Notes: a model not told the origin generated them from the sequence alone. A stretch of 64,000 nt of DNA from an uncultured Pelagibacteraceae bacterium (GCA_902517885.1 CABYDZ010000003.1:62001-126000); one strand, 5' to 3'. Shown: positions 46,783 through 60,529, numbered from the stretch's first letter. Made by a program: numbers and translations.

Positions 46783-46788
46783 TATAAT
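46783..46788 (+). promoter_or_regulatory. -10 element with very short or absent leader
   Basis: A perfect TATAAT ends 6 bp before the ATG at 46795, so transcription would start at or next to the start codon. No Shine-Dalgarno sequence is seen. No -35 hexamer is present at 17 bp, consistent with activator control. Confidence 0.5.
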
Positions 46789-46794
46789 TAATAT

Positions 46795-47991
46795 ATGGCT
46801 GAACTTCAACATAAATTAGATTTTGCAAAAATATATGCAAAAGATCAGATCTTTAAACTGAAAAGATTGTGGCAAATGTCGCGTAACGGAAAAAATGCGA
46901 TGAATAAAGATCCTGCATATAATGCTACCAATCCCAGTCATTTTATACCAATGATAGAAAAAGGTAGGTACATTGAGAGAGTTGATAGCTTTGATCAGAT
47001 GATTTCAGCCACTCATAAGCACTTTTGGGACCCTAATGATAAATCATATATTGATTTTGACGAACCATTCGATATGGAAAATGAATATATTGTCGACCCT
47101 GATGTCTTTTGCATGGAACTTAGAGTTCCAGCGATCGCTAATAGCTTAACTGAAAAACAAAAAATAAAATTAAATAATGAAAGCTTCAGATGGGTGCTTT
47201 CTCAAATTCTGCATGGTGAGCAAGGTGCTTTATCTTTAAGCGCAAGCCTTTGTCATGTATTAAAAGATCCAGGTGCACAAGAATACGCAGCTAACCAAAC
47301 TCGTGAAGAGGCTAGACATGTTACAGGGTTCACTAATTATATAAAAGCAAGATGGGGATCTCCATATCCAGTAGGCCCAACTCTAGGACGAATTTTAGAA
47401 CAAATTGTATCTTCAGATGTTGTTTACAAAAAAATTGTAGGCATGCAGATGATGATTGAAGGTCTCGCAATGGGAGCCTTCGGAATGGCTCACCAAGACA
47501 CTAATGATCCGCTCCTAAAAACTCTCTTGAAATTTACAATGAGTGATGAAGCATTTCATCATAAGTTTGGCAAAATTTGGGCAGACAGAACTGTGCCAAA
47601 GCTGTCTGAATCAGAGAGATACAAAGTGGAGGATTGGTCAGCTATGATTTTCAAAGATTTACTCTATAATCTTGTTAATCCTTGGGAAAAGAAGGCAATC
47701 TATCAAAGTGTTGGCTTAGATCATAAATTTGTTACTAAACATTTTATGCAAGAAATTGATAGAGACTCCGTAATACGCGAAGAAATGATGGAGAGTAACA
47801 ATATATTCAGAGTGCTGTGTAAAACGTTACTTAAAGCGAACATCATAACTGAAAGAACGAGAAAAACTTACGCTGAATTTGTTAACATGGAAGAGCTTAA
47901 CGCTGAAGATGATGAAGTTGCAGGAATTGACATAGCAAACGAAGGATTAGCTCAGCTTGAACAAATCAATAAAGGCCGTAAAGTAGCTTAA
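46795..47991 (+). CDS. Ferritin-like diiron protein of unknown function
   Basis: A 398-residue protein without signal peptide. It carries the full four-helix diiron ligand set: E142 (HGEQGAL), E172-x-x-H175 (EEARH), E222 (MIEGLAM) and E252-x-x-H255 (SDEAFHHKF), the pattern of ribonucleotide reductase R2-like and AurF-like oxygenases. I do not recognise a named family. N-terminal 130 residues are of unknown type. It is followed by the convergent regA gene. Function could be oxygenase or oxidase of a small molecule; not R2 itself, since nrdA is absent and no radical tyrosine can be assigned. Confidence 0.75.
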   Translation: MAELQHKLDFAKIYAKDQIFKLKRLWQMSRNGKNAMNKDPAYNATNPSHFIPMIEKGRYIERVDSFDQMISATHKHFWDPNDKSYIDFDEPFDMENEYIVDPDVFCMELRVPAIANSLTEKQKIKLNNESFRWVLSQILHGEQGALSLSASLCHVLKDPGAQEYAANQTREEARHVTGFTNYIKARWGSPYPVGPTLGRILEQIVSSDVVYKKIVGMQMMIEGLAMGAFGMAHQDTNDPLLKTLLKFTMSDEAFHHKFGKIWADRTVPKLSESERYKVEDWSAMIFKDLLYNLVNPWEKKAIYQSVGLDHKFVTKHFMQEIDRDSVIREEMMESNNIFRVLCKTLLKANIITERTRKTYAEFVNMEELNAEDDEVAGIDIANEGLAQLEQINKGRKVA

Positions 47992-48003
47992 TTTCTCTAA
48001 ATT

Positions 48004-48555
48004 TTATCTTGGTGATTTTTTCTGAAGTATTCTTTGGAGTGTTCTTCGATGCATTTTCAATCTTCTAGCTGTCTCAGAAACATTTCGATTGCACAACTCA
48101 TAAACTCTAAGAATATGTTCCCATTTTACTCTATCAGCTGACATAGGATTTTTTGGAGGTTCTGGACTAGATGAATAAGGTGCTTTTAAAGCTGCATCAA
48201 TATCGTCTGCATCAGCAGGTTTAGCCAAATAGTCACATGCTCCTTCCTTCACAGCTGCAACAGCAGTTGGAATGTTTCCATATCCAGTAAGCATAACAAT
48301 TTTACTATCAGATCTTTGCTTTGAAAGTAGAGATACTATCTCTAAGCCATTTCCATCATCCAGCCTTAGATCAACTACGGCATATTTTGGAAATTTCTCA
48401 GATAGTGATGACTTGGCCTCTTTAACCGAAGCAACACCATATGCTTCGTACCCTTTTCTCTTCATGGCGGTGATAAGTCTATTTCTGAATACATCATCAT
48501 CATCGAGTATCAATAACGACTTATCCAAATTCAAACTACCTTCTATATTATTCAT
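48004..48555 (-). CDS. regA: Redox response regulator RegA/ActR
   Basis: A 183-residue protein. The receiver contains the acidic LDDDD, phosphoacceptor D62 in VVDLRLDDGNG and K in LAKPADADDI. After a proline-rich linker the Fis-type helix-turn-helix (VKWEHILRVYELCNRNVSETARRLKMHRRTLQRIL) is nearly the canonical RegA/PrrA/ActR sequence. It controls genes of respiration, carbon and nitrogen fixation according to redox state. Overlaps regB by 8 bp. Confidence 0.93.
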   Translation of the reverse strand: MNNIEGSLNLDKSLLILDDDDVFRNRLITAMKRKGYEAYGVASVKEAKSSLSEKFPKYAVVDLRLDDGNGLEIVSLLSKQRSDSKIVMLTGYGNIPTAVAAVKEGACDYLAKPADADDIDAALKAPYSSSPEPPKNPMSADRVKWEHILRVYELCNRNVSETARRLKMHRRTLQRILQKKSPR

Positions 48556-49846
48556 TTTGAAGTCCTAAAGCACTTTTAATTAAAATTACCTGAACACATC
48601 CACCTTTATTTTTTCTATAAAGGAACTTAATCTCACCAAGTGACTTTGCAAGTAAGTTCTTTGAAATAAATAAGCCCAAACCAAGACCTTCCTTGTTTTT
48701 ATCCCTATTATTGCGTAAATATGGTTCACCAAGAAATGGGTAAATTTCTGATGCAAAACCTGGACCATCATCGACGATTTCTATTATGATTTTTTCCTGC
48801 TCATTTTTTAGAGTGATTTCTACAGAATTTATGGCATACTTAAATGCATTATCTATGATATTAGTTAGTGAGTGTACTAATTCAGCAGATCTGGGTATAA
48901 CAACTTTATCTCTCTCAAAATAGTCATCAAAAAATATATCAAATTTTATTTTATCATTATCATATGGTGAAACAATTTCATTTATTAAGCGGACAAAATT
49001 TAATTGATTGATAAATTCATTACTTTTATCAGATAAATTATTTGATCTCAGTCGTTCTAATATTTCTTTACACCGCTCTAGTTGAGACTGGATAACCAAC
49101 AAATCCTCACCTAAGACTCCATCTTTGTTATTGTTAACTAATTCCTTATTGATGATTGAAATTGTTGATAGTGGTGTTCCAAGTTCATGAACAGCTGCTG
49201 CTGTTAAACTCATTAAAGCAGAGACTTGTTCTTCATTGGATAACGATAATTGAGATTGTCTTAGAGCCTGTCTTGTTTTTCTTGAGTCATCTGCAACTCT
49301 AAAACAGTAGGCTGTTATAAAGATTGAAGTAATTACTAAGGCTGACCAGATTAAAAATATTTCAAATCCTGAAAAATCATCTTTACCTATCCCAAGGGTT
49401 ATGCTTTCAAGAGGAAAGTAATAATAAGCTAAAAAATTGAGGGAGATGATTGCAACCACTGTTATCAGAACCGTTCTTCTAAAATCTAAATATGTAGCTG
49501 CAATTACAAGTGGTGCTAATATCAAGACACAGAAAGGGTTTGTTAGTCCTCCAGTTAAATACAATAGTGAGACTAATTGGATTAGATCAAAAACCAAATA
49601 AAAGAAGGTTTCATTATAGTTTAGAATTTTTGTCAGAGGATATAAAACGCTTACAGCTATATTAAGAGTTACGCTAAGTAAGATTAATAAAATACAGATA
49701 TAAATATTAAAAACTATCTGGAAATAAAAAAAAGCAATAACGACAGCTGAGAATTGGCCAAGCACTGCTATCCAACGAATAAGATTGAGTGTTCTTAATC
49801 GTAAGTTAATGTCTTCATTTTGTGATAGCTCAATAGAATTATTCAA
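48548..49846 (-). CDS. regB: Redox sensor histidine kinase RegB/PrrB
   Basis: Six N-terminal membrane helices include YLTGGLTNPFCVLILAP, the ubiquinone-binding GGLTNPF heptapeptide. The H-box is VHELGTPLSTISI and a cysteine follows in LERCKEILERL, at the place of the redox-active Cys265 of Rhodobacter RegB. HATPase motifs end the protein. I prefer the TTG start at 49846, which leaves 15 residues before RLRTL, as in known RegB; the ATG at 49912 in the track adds 22 residues and overlaps the divergent gene. It signals to RegA. Confidence 0.9.
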   Translation of the reverse strand: MNNSIELSQNEDINLRLRTLNLIRWIAVLGQFSAVVIAFFYFQIVFNIYICILLILLSVTLNIAVSVLYPLTKILNYNETFFYLVFDLIQLVSLLYLTGGLTNPFCVLILAPLVIAATYLDFRRTVLITVVAIISLNFLAYYYFPLESITLGIGKDDFSGFEIFLIWSALVITSIFITAYCFRVADDSRKTRQALRQSQLSLSNEEQVSALMSLTAAAVHELGTPLSTISIINKELVNNNKDGVLGEDLLVIQSQLERCKEILERLRSNNLSDKSNEFINQLNFVRLINEIVSPYDNDKIKFDIFFDDYFERDKVVIPRSAELVHSLTNIIDNAFKYAINSVEITLKNEQEKIIIEIVDDGPGFASEIYPFLGEPYLRNNRDKNKEGLGLGLFISKNLLAKSLGEIKFLYRKNKGGCVQVILIKSALGLQNE

Positions 49847-49894
49847 AGTAAATTTAAAAGTTAAAATATTTATATAATAATTTATAGTTGCATT

Positions 49895-54151
<4,257 letters not shown>

Positions 54152-55279
54152 TCAAATACGCATTGGCATTAAAACAAAGAATAAATTTTCGTCAGTTTTA
54201 TCTAAAATAATAGCAGGTGATATTGAATCGAGTAAGTTTACATCTATTTCATCACCATCAACCTCATTACAGATATCCAGTAGATACCTAGAATTAAAAC
54301 CAATATCAACTTTTTCATTACTATAACTAATATCAATCTCTTCTTTTGCGGATCCCTTAGATTGACTTTCAACGCTGAGATTTAGTTTATTATTTTCAAT
54401 TGTTAATTTAATTGCCTTTGATTTTGTTTCCTCATTAATTGCTACAGCTGATACTCTATCAATAGCATTTTTAAGTTCAGAATTATTTGTTTTAAATTTT
54501 TTATCATTATTTTGAGGAATAACTTTTGTATAATCAGGAAAAGTGCCATCTATTACTTTTGATATTATTTTCAAATTATTAAATGAGAACTTAATTTTAT
54601 TTTCGTTTAAAGATACGCTTACGTCACCATCAGCATCATCTAATACCTTTCTTAATTCAAAAACTGTTTTTTTAGGGATGATTATTCCAGTAATTTCTTC
54701 AGCGCCTTGGGGAAGAGGAATATCGTATTGAGCCAATCGATGTCCATCAGTAGCTACGGCTCTTAAAAATTTAATAGAATTACTCTCTGCTTTGTGAAAA
54801 AAAATACCATTTAAATAGTATCTTGTTTCTTCATTAGATATCGCAAACTTTGTTTTATCTATCATCCTGCTTAGTTCCTCAGCGCTAATTACAAAATTAG
54901 TAGATAAATCTTTATCTGAAAGTATTGGAAAGTCCTCAGTCCTTAACGTGGAAAGATTAAATTTAGACCTTCCACACTTTAATATTAGCTCTGTGTCTTC
55001 ATCACCCATACTCAGTATTACGTCTGATCCAGAAGGCAATCTTTTAACAATTTCAAAGAAAGTTATTGCAGGAACAGAAATTTCCCCTGAGTTAACTATT
55101 TCTGCATCTATTTTGTCGGAACAAAAAATATCTAGATTAGTAGAGGATAGGCTAAGCTCGTTGTTTTCTGCGGATAATACAACATTGGATAATATTGGCA
55201 ATGTATGTCTAACCTCAACAATTCCATGTATATGATTTAGAGCTTTTAAAAGGTCAGAACTGTTTGCTTTAATTTCCAT
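54152..55279 (-). CDS. dnaN: DNA polymerase III sliding clamp (beta)
   Basis: A 375-residue protein of the three-domain clamp type. The start MEIKANSSDLLKALNHIHGIVEVRHTLPILSNVVL, the RYYLNGIFFH centre and the C-terminal ENLFFVLMPMRI are typical. It encircles DNA and tethers polymerases, including UmuC and PolA. Abuts recF and lies 63 bp downstream of dnaA. Confidence 0.95.
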   Translation of the reverse strand: MEIKANSSDLLKALNHIHGIVEVRHTLPILSNVVLSAENNELSLSSTNLDIFCSDKIDAEIVNSGEISVPAITFFEIVKRLPSGSDVILSMGDEDTELILKCGRSKFNLSTLRTEDFPILSDKDLSTNFVISAEELSRMIDKTKFAISNEETRYYLNGIFFHKAESNSIKFLRAVATDGHRLAQYDIPLPQGAEEITGIIIPKKTVFELRKVLDDADGDVSVSLNENKIKFSFNNLKIISKVIDGTFPDYTKVIPQNNDKKFKTNNSELKNAIDRVSAVAINEETKSKAIKLTIENNKLNLSVESQSKGSAKEEIDISYSNEKVDIGFNSRYLLDICNEVDGDEIDVNLLDSISPAIILDKTDENLFFVLMPMRI

Positions 55280-55342
55280 AAATCTAATTGATTATTATTA
55301 CTGTAACATATTTCTTCAATTTTTTGAATAATATGAAAATAA

Positions 55343-56755
55343 CTAAACTGATGTGATCATCTGGGTAATTAAATTAATATCCTCATCAAATTTTGGATTA
55401 TTCTGTTTTAATTCTTCAATCTTTTTAACTGCATGTATTACAGTTGTATGGTCTCTGCCTCCAAATTTTCTACCAATCTCTGGCAAAGATCTAGTGGTCA
55501 ATTTTTTTGTAAGGTACATCGCCACCTGTCTTGGTCGAGCAAAAGTTCTAATCCTTCTACTTGAAATAAGATCATCAATTTTAATATTAAAATAACTTGC
55601 AACCTTATTTTGAATCTCATCGATTGTTATTCTTCGATTGCTAGATTTAAGCAAATCTTTAAGAACTGATTTTGTTAATTCAATATCAATCTTTTTTCCT
55701 AATATATTTGAAAAAGTGAATACTTTATTTAAAGCGCCTTCTAGTTCTCTTATATTTGATGTTATTGTTTTAGCTAAAAATTCTAAAATATTTTCATGAA
55801 GTTCAAATATACTATTTTTATTTTTTTCTCTTAATTCACTATACTTATTTTTTATTATCGAATATCTCAATTCATATGTTGTTGGCATTATATCAACAAC
55901 TAAACCTCCTGATAATCTTGACTTCATACGATCATCAAAACTGCTAAGTTCACTTGGAGACCTATCGGCAGATATGATAACTCTTTTATTCAAATCTAAT
56001 AATGAATTAAAAGTGTGAAAAAATTCTTCTTGAGTTGAATTTTTACCAATCATAAACTGAATGTCATCTATAATTAAAACATCAGCCGATCTAAATTTCT
56101 GTTTGAAAGTCATTGTGTCTTTTTGCCTAAGTGATTTTATAAACTGAAACATAAATCGTTCAGCTGATAGATAAAGTACTTTACTATTTACTTTCTCTTC
56201 ACTTATCTGCCAAGCTATGGCATGTAGAAGATGTGTTTTGCCTAGTCCTACTCCACCATAAACATAAAGTGGATTAAATTCGTATGTATCATCCGAGCAA
56301 AGTCTCTTGGCTGATGCAAAGGCAAGTTCATTGGTAGGACCCGTTATAAATTTGTCAAAAGTGAATCTCTCATCTAAAGGCCAATCGTCTGATGAATTTG
56401 AATTAAATGAGGCCTTAATCTGATTATTTTCCGAAGATATATCCTTATTCAGGTTAAGCATATTCGAGGTAAGTGCATTATCTATGCTAATTTTTACTCG
56501 TTTAATATCAGGATTTTCTTGATTTAAAAAATAGATAATCTTGTCTAAATAATGTGAAGTAATCCAGTCTCTGATAAACCTTGTCGGAACAGTAAAATAT
56601 ATAATATCGTTATCTAAGTTTTTTATAGATATATTTTTTATCCAGCTATTAAATATTTCATTTCCATATTCAGAATTAAGTTTTTTTAAAACAATATTCC
56701 ATTGATCTCGAATGCTAGATTTTGAGGGCTGTGCATTTTCTAGATCTTGAAACAT
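55343..56755 (-). CDS. dnaA: Chromosomal replication initiator DnaA
   Basis: A 470-residue AAA+ protein. Domain I at 15-90, a linker, then Walker A YGGVGLGKTHLLHA, Walker B VLIIDDIQFM, and the C-terminal DNA-binding signature FARPRQVAMYLTKKLTTRSLPEIGRKFGGRDHTTVIHA. It binds DnaA boxes at the origin and opens it. The long intergenic region upstream may hold its own promoter and DnaA-box-like sites. Confidence 0.96.
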   Translation of the reverse strand: MFQDLENAQPSKSSIRDQWNIVLKKLNSEYGNEIFNSWIKNISIKNLDNDIIYFTVPTRFIRDWITSHYLDKIIYFLNQENPDIKRVKISIDNALTSNMLNLNKDISSENNQIKASFNSNSSDDWPLDERFTFDKFITGPTNELAFASAKRLCSDDTYEFNPLYVYGGVGLGKTHLLHAIAWQISEEKVNSKVLYLSAERFMFQFIKSLRQKDTMTFKQKFRSADVLIIDDIQFMIGKNSTQEEFFHTFNSLLDLNKRVIISADRSPSELSSFDDRMKSRLSGGLVVDIMPTTYELRYSIIKNKYSELREKNKNSIFELHENILEFLAKTITSNIRELEGALNKVFTFSNILGKKIDIELTKSVLKDLLKSSNRRITIDEIQNKVASYFNIKIDDLISSRRIRTFARPRQVAMYLTKKLTTRSLPEIGRKFGGRDHTTVIHAVKKIEELKQNNPKFDEDINLITQMITSV

Positions 56756-57078
56756 TAATTATGAACTCCCTCAATTTTACTCATTAAAATTGTATCCAAT
56801 TTTAGATAAAAGCATAATTTTTTTTTGCACTTTTTTTCATTTGGAAAAAACTATTCCAAAAAGCACCTACTGAATTCTAATTATGAATCCAGACCTAAAA
56901 AAAATAATTTGGATAATTAAAATGATTATTTTTAATTAAATAAACTTAGCGTTATTAAAATTGAATCGCAATAAAAAATATTATTTACTTAGAGCTAAAT
57001 TTTAATACGAAATTAAACTCTATTGTTTCCACATAACATCCATTATGGGCCTTAACATACGGAAAAAGTTTGATGAAT
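56756..57078. promoter_or_regulatory. Long AT-rich region upstream of dnaA, candidate regulatory or origin-like segment
   Basis: At 323 bp this is the longest gene-free stretch in the window. It holds inverted repeats TTTGGAA-N7-TTCCAAA (56840-56860) and AAAAATAAT-N16-ATTATTTTT (56900-56933). Two DnaA-box-like sites are visible: TTTGGATAA at 56908-56916, one mismatch to the complement of TTATCCACA, and GTTTCCACA at 57025-57033, weaker. It probably contains the dnaA promoter and the rpsT transcript end. Origin function is uncertain. Confidence 0.4.
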
Positions 57079-57342
57079 CTATTTTAGTGATTTTATCTTA
57101 TTCGATAGTCGAGAAATTTTTCTTGCTGCAGTGTTTTTATGAACAATCTTTTTTGAAACAGCAGACATCATTTCGGACTCAGCTGATCTCAGAGCGGTTT
57201 TTGCCGCCGACTTATCACCACTCACAATATTTAGTTCAACTTTTTTAATAAAGGTACGATATCTATTTCTCACAGACTTATTTACATCAGTTTTCTTAGA
57301 TATTTCTCTTATTTTTGCTTTTGCAGATTTAGTGTTAGCCAT
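57079..57342 (-). CDS. rpsT: Ribosomal protein S20
   Basis: An 87-residue basic protein beginning MANTKSAKAKIREISKKTDVNKS, with KNTAARKISRLSNKIKSL at the end, the usual S20 pattern. It binds 16S rRNA early in 30S assembly. The rpsT-dnaA pairing is characteristic of alphaproteobacteria. Starts 15 bp after mutM. Confidence 0.95.
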   Translation of the reverse strand: MANTKSAKAKIREISKKTDVNKSVRNRYRTFIKKVELNIVSGDKSAAKTALRSAESEMMSAVSKKIVHKNTAARKISRLSNKIKSLK

Positions 57343-57357
57343 ATTTTTTTGTATTTA

Positions 57358-58188
57358 TTATTTTTGACAGCTACTACAGTAGAATGTCGATCTCTGGGCT
57401 ATTACTATGCGTATTATGGGCAGCTGACAAGATTTATTTCTACATTTTTGCCCATCACGTCCGTATACTTGAAGTTTATTCTGGTAATGGCCTAACTTGC
57501 CAGAAATCATCGTATGATCATTTATACTTGATCCCCCCATTTGAATTGATTTTTTAAGTACCCTCTTAATTGAACGCACCAATCGATCGCTTTCAGATAA
57601 AGTAAGTTTGCTGCCTATTTTAAAAGGACTTATGTTTGATAAAAATAGAGACTCAGATGCATAAATATTCCCGACACCTACAACATACTTTTGGTTCATA
57701 ATTATGGATTTAATTGGTGATGTTTTTTTGCTAGCGATTTCATGCAAATATTTGTGATTAAAAGATTTATCAAGCGGTTCAACACCTAAATATTTAAGAA
57801 GCCTTTCTTCTAGTAGCTTGCTGGTTTCTCTTAGTAATATGCAGCCAAACCTTCGCGGATCTATAAATTGCAATAGTAAATCATTGGAAAAATGTAACTG
57901 AAAATGTGTGTGTTTAATCGATTTTATCTCTTTTTTTTTACCAATAATTATTTTTCCGGACATACCGAGGTGAATAATAAGAGAGTAGTCATTCGATAAC
58001 CTTAAAATTATGTATTTTGCTCGCCTCTCTACATCTAATAGTGAGCTTTTATTAATTTTATTTTTAAGGTTTATTGGTACAGGATATCTGAGTTTTTTGA
58101 CAAATACCTCTGTGTCTTTGATCTTTGATCCAATAAGTTTACTTTTTATCCCATTAACTACAGTTTGAACTTCAGGCAACTCAGGCAT
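57358..58188 (-). CDS. mutM: Formamidopyrimidine-DNA glycosylase
   Basis: A 276-residue repair glycosylase. The catalytic N-terminal MPELPEVQTVVNGI with P2 and E3, the H2TH helix VVGVGNIYASESLF, and a C-terminal zinc finger (CRNKSC and FYCSSCQK) are all present. It removes 8-oxoguanine and formamidopyrimidines. Located immediately upstream of rpsT and divergent from ubiE, the conserved alphaproteobacterial order. Confidence 0.95.
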   Translation of the reverse strand: MPELPEVQTVVNGIKSKLIGSKIKDTEVFVKKLRYPVPINLKNKINKSSLLDVERRAKYIILRLSNDYSLIIHLGMSGKIIIGKKKEIKSIKHTHFQLHFSNDLLLQFIDPRRFGCILLRETSKLLEERLLKYLGVEPLDKSFNHKYLHEIASKKTSPIKSIIMNQKYVVGVGNIYASESLFLSNISPFKIGSKLTLSESDRLVRSIKRVLKKSIQMGGSSINDHTMISGKLGHYQNKLQVYGRDGQKCRNKSCQLPIIRIVIAQRSTFYCSSCQK

Positions 58189-58253
58189 ATATTTTTATAT
58201 ATTAATTATTAGTTATAAAATAAAAGATACTTAACTTATCAAATATTTATTAG

Positions 58254-58937
58254 ATGGAAACAAAAGAAGTCTTTAATTCAGTTGCAAGTAAATACGATAT
58301 TATGAACGATGTAATGTCTATGGGTGTTCATAGGTATTGGAAAGAATTAATGATTGATTGGCTTTCACCTCATGAAGAAATGAAAATAATTGATGTCGCT
58401 GGTGGCACAGGAGATATTTCAAGGCGCTTCCTTAAAAGAGTTAATGGAAAAGGTAAGGCTATAGTCTGTGATCCGAATGAGAATATGGTTGAAGTAGGAA
58501 AAAGAATAAAGCAGTATTCAAATGATATTGAGTGGGTAGTCGCACCAGCTGAAGAACTGCCTTTTGAAAATAATACTTTTGATGCTTATTTAGTTTCTTT
58601 TGGTGTTAGAAATTTTAGTGATCTTAAAAAGTCCTTGCAGGAAGCGAAAAGAGTTTTGAAACCTGGCGGTAGATTTCTATGTCTTGAATTTTCTAAGGTT
58701 AAAAATGAATCTTTATCTAAGGTATACAACTTATATTCTTCATTAATTCCGATATTTGGAAAAGTTATTGTTGGCGATGAAGAGCCTTATAAATATTTAA
58801 CTAGAACAATTAAAGAATTCCCATCACAAGAAGAGTTTCTAGAAATAATTAAAAGTTCAGATTTTGTAACAGTTGACTACCGCAATATTTTTAATGGAGT
58901 AGTTGCAATGCATTCGGCAGAAAAGAAAGAGTTATGA
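58254..58937 (+). CDS. ubiE: Ubiquinone/menaquinone biosynthesis C-methyltransferase
   Basis: A 227-residue SAM-dependent methyltransferase. VFNSVASKYDIMNDVMSMGVHRYWK and the SAM site VAGGTGDISRRF, then SFGVRNFSDLKKSLQEAKRVLKPGG are UbiE/COQ5 signatures. It adds the C-methyl group to the benzoquinone ring. The N-terminal is shorter than the E. coli protein. Overlaps ubiB by 4 bp. Confidence 0.95.
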   Translation: METKEVFNSVASKYDIMNDVMSMGVHRYWKELMIDWLSPHEEMKIIDVAGGTGDISRRFLKRVNGKGKAIVCDPNENMVEVGKRIKQYSNDIEWVVAPAEELPFENNTFDAYLVSFGVRNFSDLKKSLQEAKRVLKPGGRFLCLEFSKVKNESLSKVYNLYSSLIPIFGKVIVGDEEPYKYLTRTIKEFPSQEEFLEIIKSSDFVTVDYRNIFNGVVAMHSAEKKEL

Positions 58938-60469
58938 TAAATAATTTTTTTTTTCTATTAAAGATAATCAGAATATTTAAAGCACACGACATATTACGAC
59001 TAATAGGTCAAAATGTGAGATACAAAATTATTTACACAATAATCACTCATCTTTTGTCTATAGGAGTTTCTAAAAATAAAGAACTAGTGAATGACTCAGA
59101 CGGAGTTAGGGTTGCTAAAGCATTAAATGAGCTAGGCCCCTCTTTTGTCAAATTGGGCCAACTAATTTCAACACGGCCAGACATTGTTGGAAATACTATT
59201 GCAGATGACTTGTCTATTTTAAGAGATAATTTACCACCTTTTTCAAAAGATATTGCAATTAAAATTGTAGAAAGTGAGTTTGGAACAACTATAGATAAGG
59301 TATTTACTGATTTTAGCGAACCAATTGCTGCGGCATCTATAGCTCAAGTTCACTTTGCAAAAATAAATAATAATGGGATTGAAACTGAAGTAGCGGTTAA
59401 AATACTCAGACCTCAAATTGAAAAAATCATAGAACAAGAAATGTCACGCCTAGAATGGCTGACTTCTTTCTTGGAGAATTTTAAGGAATTTGAGAGATTA
59501 AGGCCTAATTCAATTATAAAAAAAGCAAAAGAAGTGATCAAGTTTGAACTGGACTTGAGATATGAGGCAGCAGCTGCATCAGAACTTAGAGAGAATACTC
59601 AATTAGACGGGAGTTTTTATGTTCCACTAGTTTATTGGGAAAAAATTACTCAAAAAATACTTACCATGGAAAAGATTAATGGAATCCCAGCAGATAAAAT
59701 CGAAAAACTTAATGAAAATAATTATGATATCAAAAAATCAGCTGAGAATTTAATAGTAAATTTTTTAAGACAGTCAATCAGAGACGGCTATTTCCATGCA
59801 GATCTTCATCAAGGTAATTTATTTTTAAATAAAAATGGAAATTTACTTGCAGTAGACTTTGGAATTATGGGAAGGCTTGATAAGAAGAATAGATCTTACC
59901 TAGCAGAAATTATTTACGGATTTATAAAGCAAGATTATTATTTGATAGCTAAAATTCATCAAGAAGCTGGACTAATTGATAAAAGTCAATCTACTGAAGA
60001 CTTTTCACAAGCTTTGAGGTCAATTGGAGAGCCTATAATTAATCAAAAAGCAAAAAATATTTCTATGGGCAATGTATTAATTCAACTTTTTGATATAACA
60101 GAACAATTTAATATGTTTTTACAACCTCAACTTCTTTTGCTGCAAAAGACTATGATTACTGTTGAGGGCGTAGCAAGAAAACTGGATCCTGAAATAAATT
60201 TCTGGGAAGTTTCTAAACCTGAAATAGAAACTTGGCTTAAAGATGAACTGGGAATAAAAAATAGATTAAAACAAACACAGGAAACGCTTCAAAGTATTGC
60301 ACGTAAAATGCCAGATATTCCTGATTTTATCTCAAGAGCCGATCAAGCTTTTAATATCATCACTGAAAGCAATTTAGTTAATGCACCCCAAAAGACTAAT
60401 ATAAAGTACTTTATAATTGGCGGAACGGTCTTAATTTCAAGCTTGGCTTTAATTATATCATTGATATAG
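58934..60469 (+). CDS. ubiB: Ubiquinone biosynthesis accessory kinase-like protein
   Basis: A 511-residue ABC1/ADCK family protein. FVKLGQLISTRPD carries the KxGQ motif, AAASIAQVHFAK the Ala-rich loop, FHADLHQGNLFLN and VDFGIMGRLD the catalytic loop and metal site. A C-terminal membrane segment (IIGGTVLISSLALIISLI) anchors it. It supports ubiquinone synthesis. Confidence 0.93.
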   Translation: MINNFFFLLKIIRIFKAHDILRLIGQNVRYKIIYTIITHLLSIGVSKNKELVNDSDGVRVAKALNELGPSFVKLGQLISTRPDIVGNTIADDLSILRDNLPPFSKDIAIKIVESEFGTTIDKVFTDFSEPIAAASIAQVHFAKINNNGIETEVAVKILRPQIEKIIEQEMSRLEWLTSFLENFKEFERLRPNSIIKKAKEVIKFELDLRYEAAAASELRENTQLDGSFYVPLVYWEKITQKILTMEKINGIPADKIEKLNENNYDIKKSAENLIVNFLRQSIRDGYFHADLHQGNLFLNKNGNLLAVDFGIMGRLDKKNRSYLAEIIYGFIKQDYYLIAKIHQEAGLIDKSQSTEDFSQALRSIGEPIINQKAKNISMGNVLIQLFDITEQFNMFLQPQLLLLQKTMITVEGVARKLDPEINFWEVSKPEIETWLKDELGIKNRLKQTQETLQSIARKMPDIPDFISRADQAFNIITESNLVNAPQKTNIKYFIIGGTVLISSLALIISLI

Positions 60470-60529
60470 AATACTTTTTTATAATTGTATTTTCTTTTCA
60501 AGATAAACAAAAAAGTATAACTCTACGGA

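Noticed and set aside
57343-57357. Possible small gene between rpsT and mutM
   Set aside because: Only 15 bp of AT-rich spacer.
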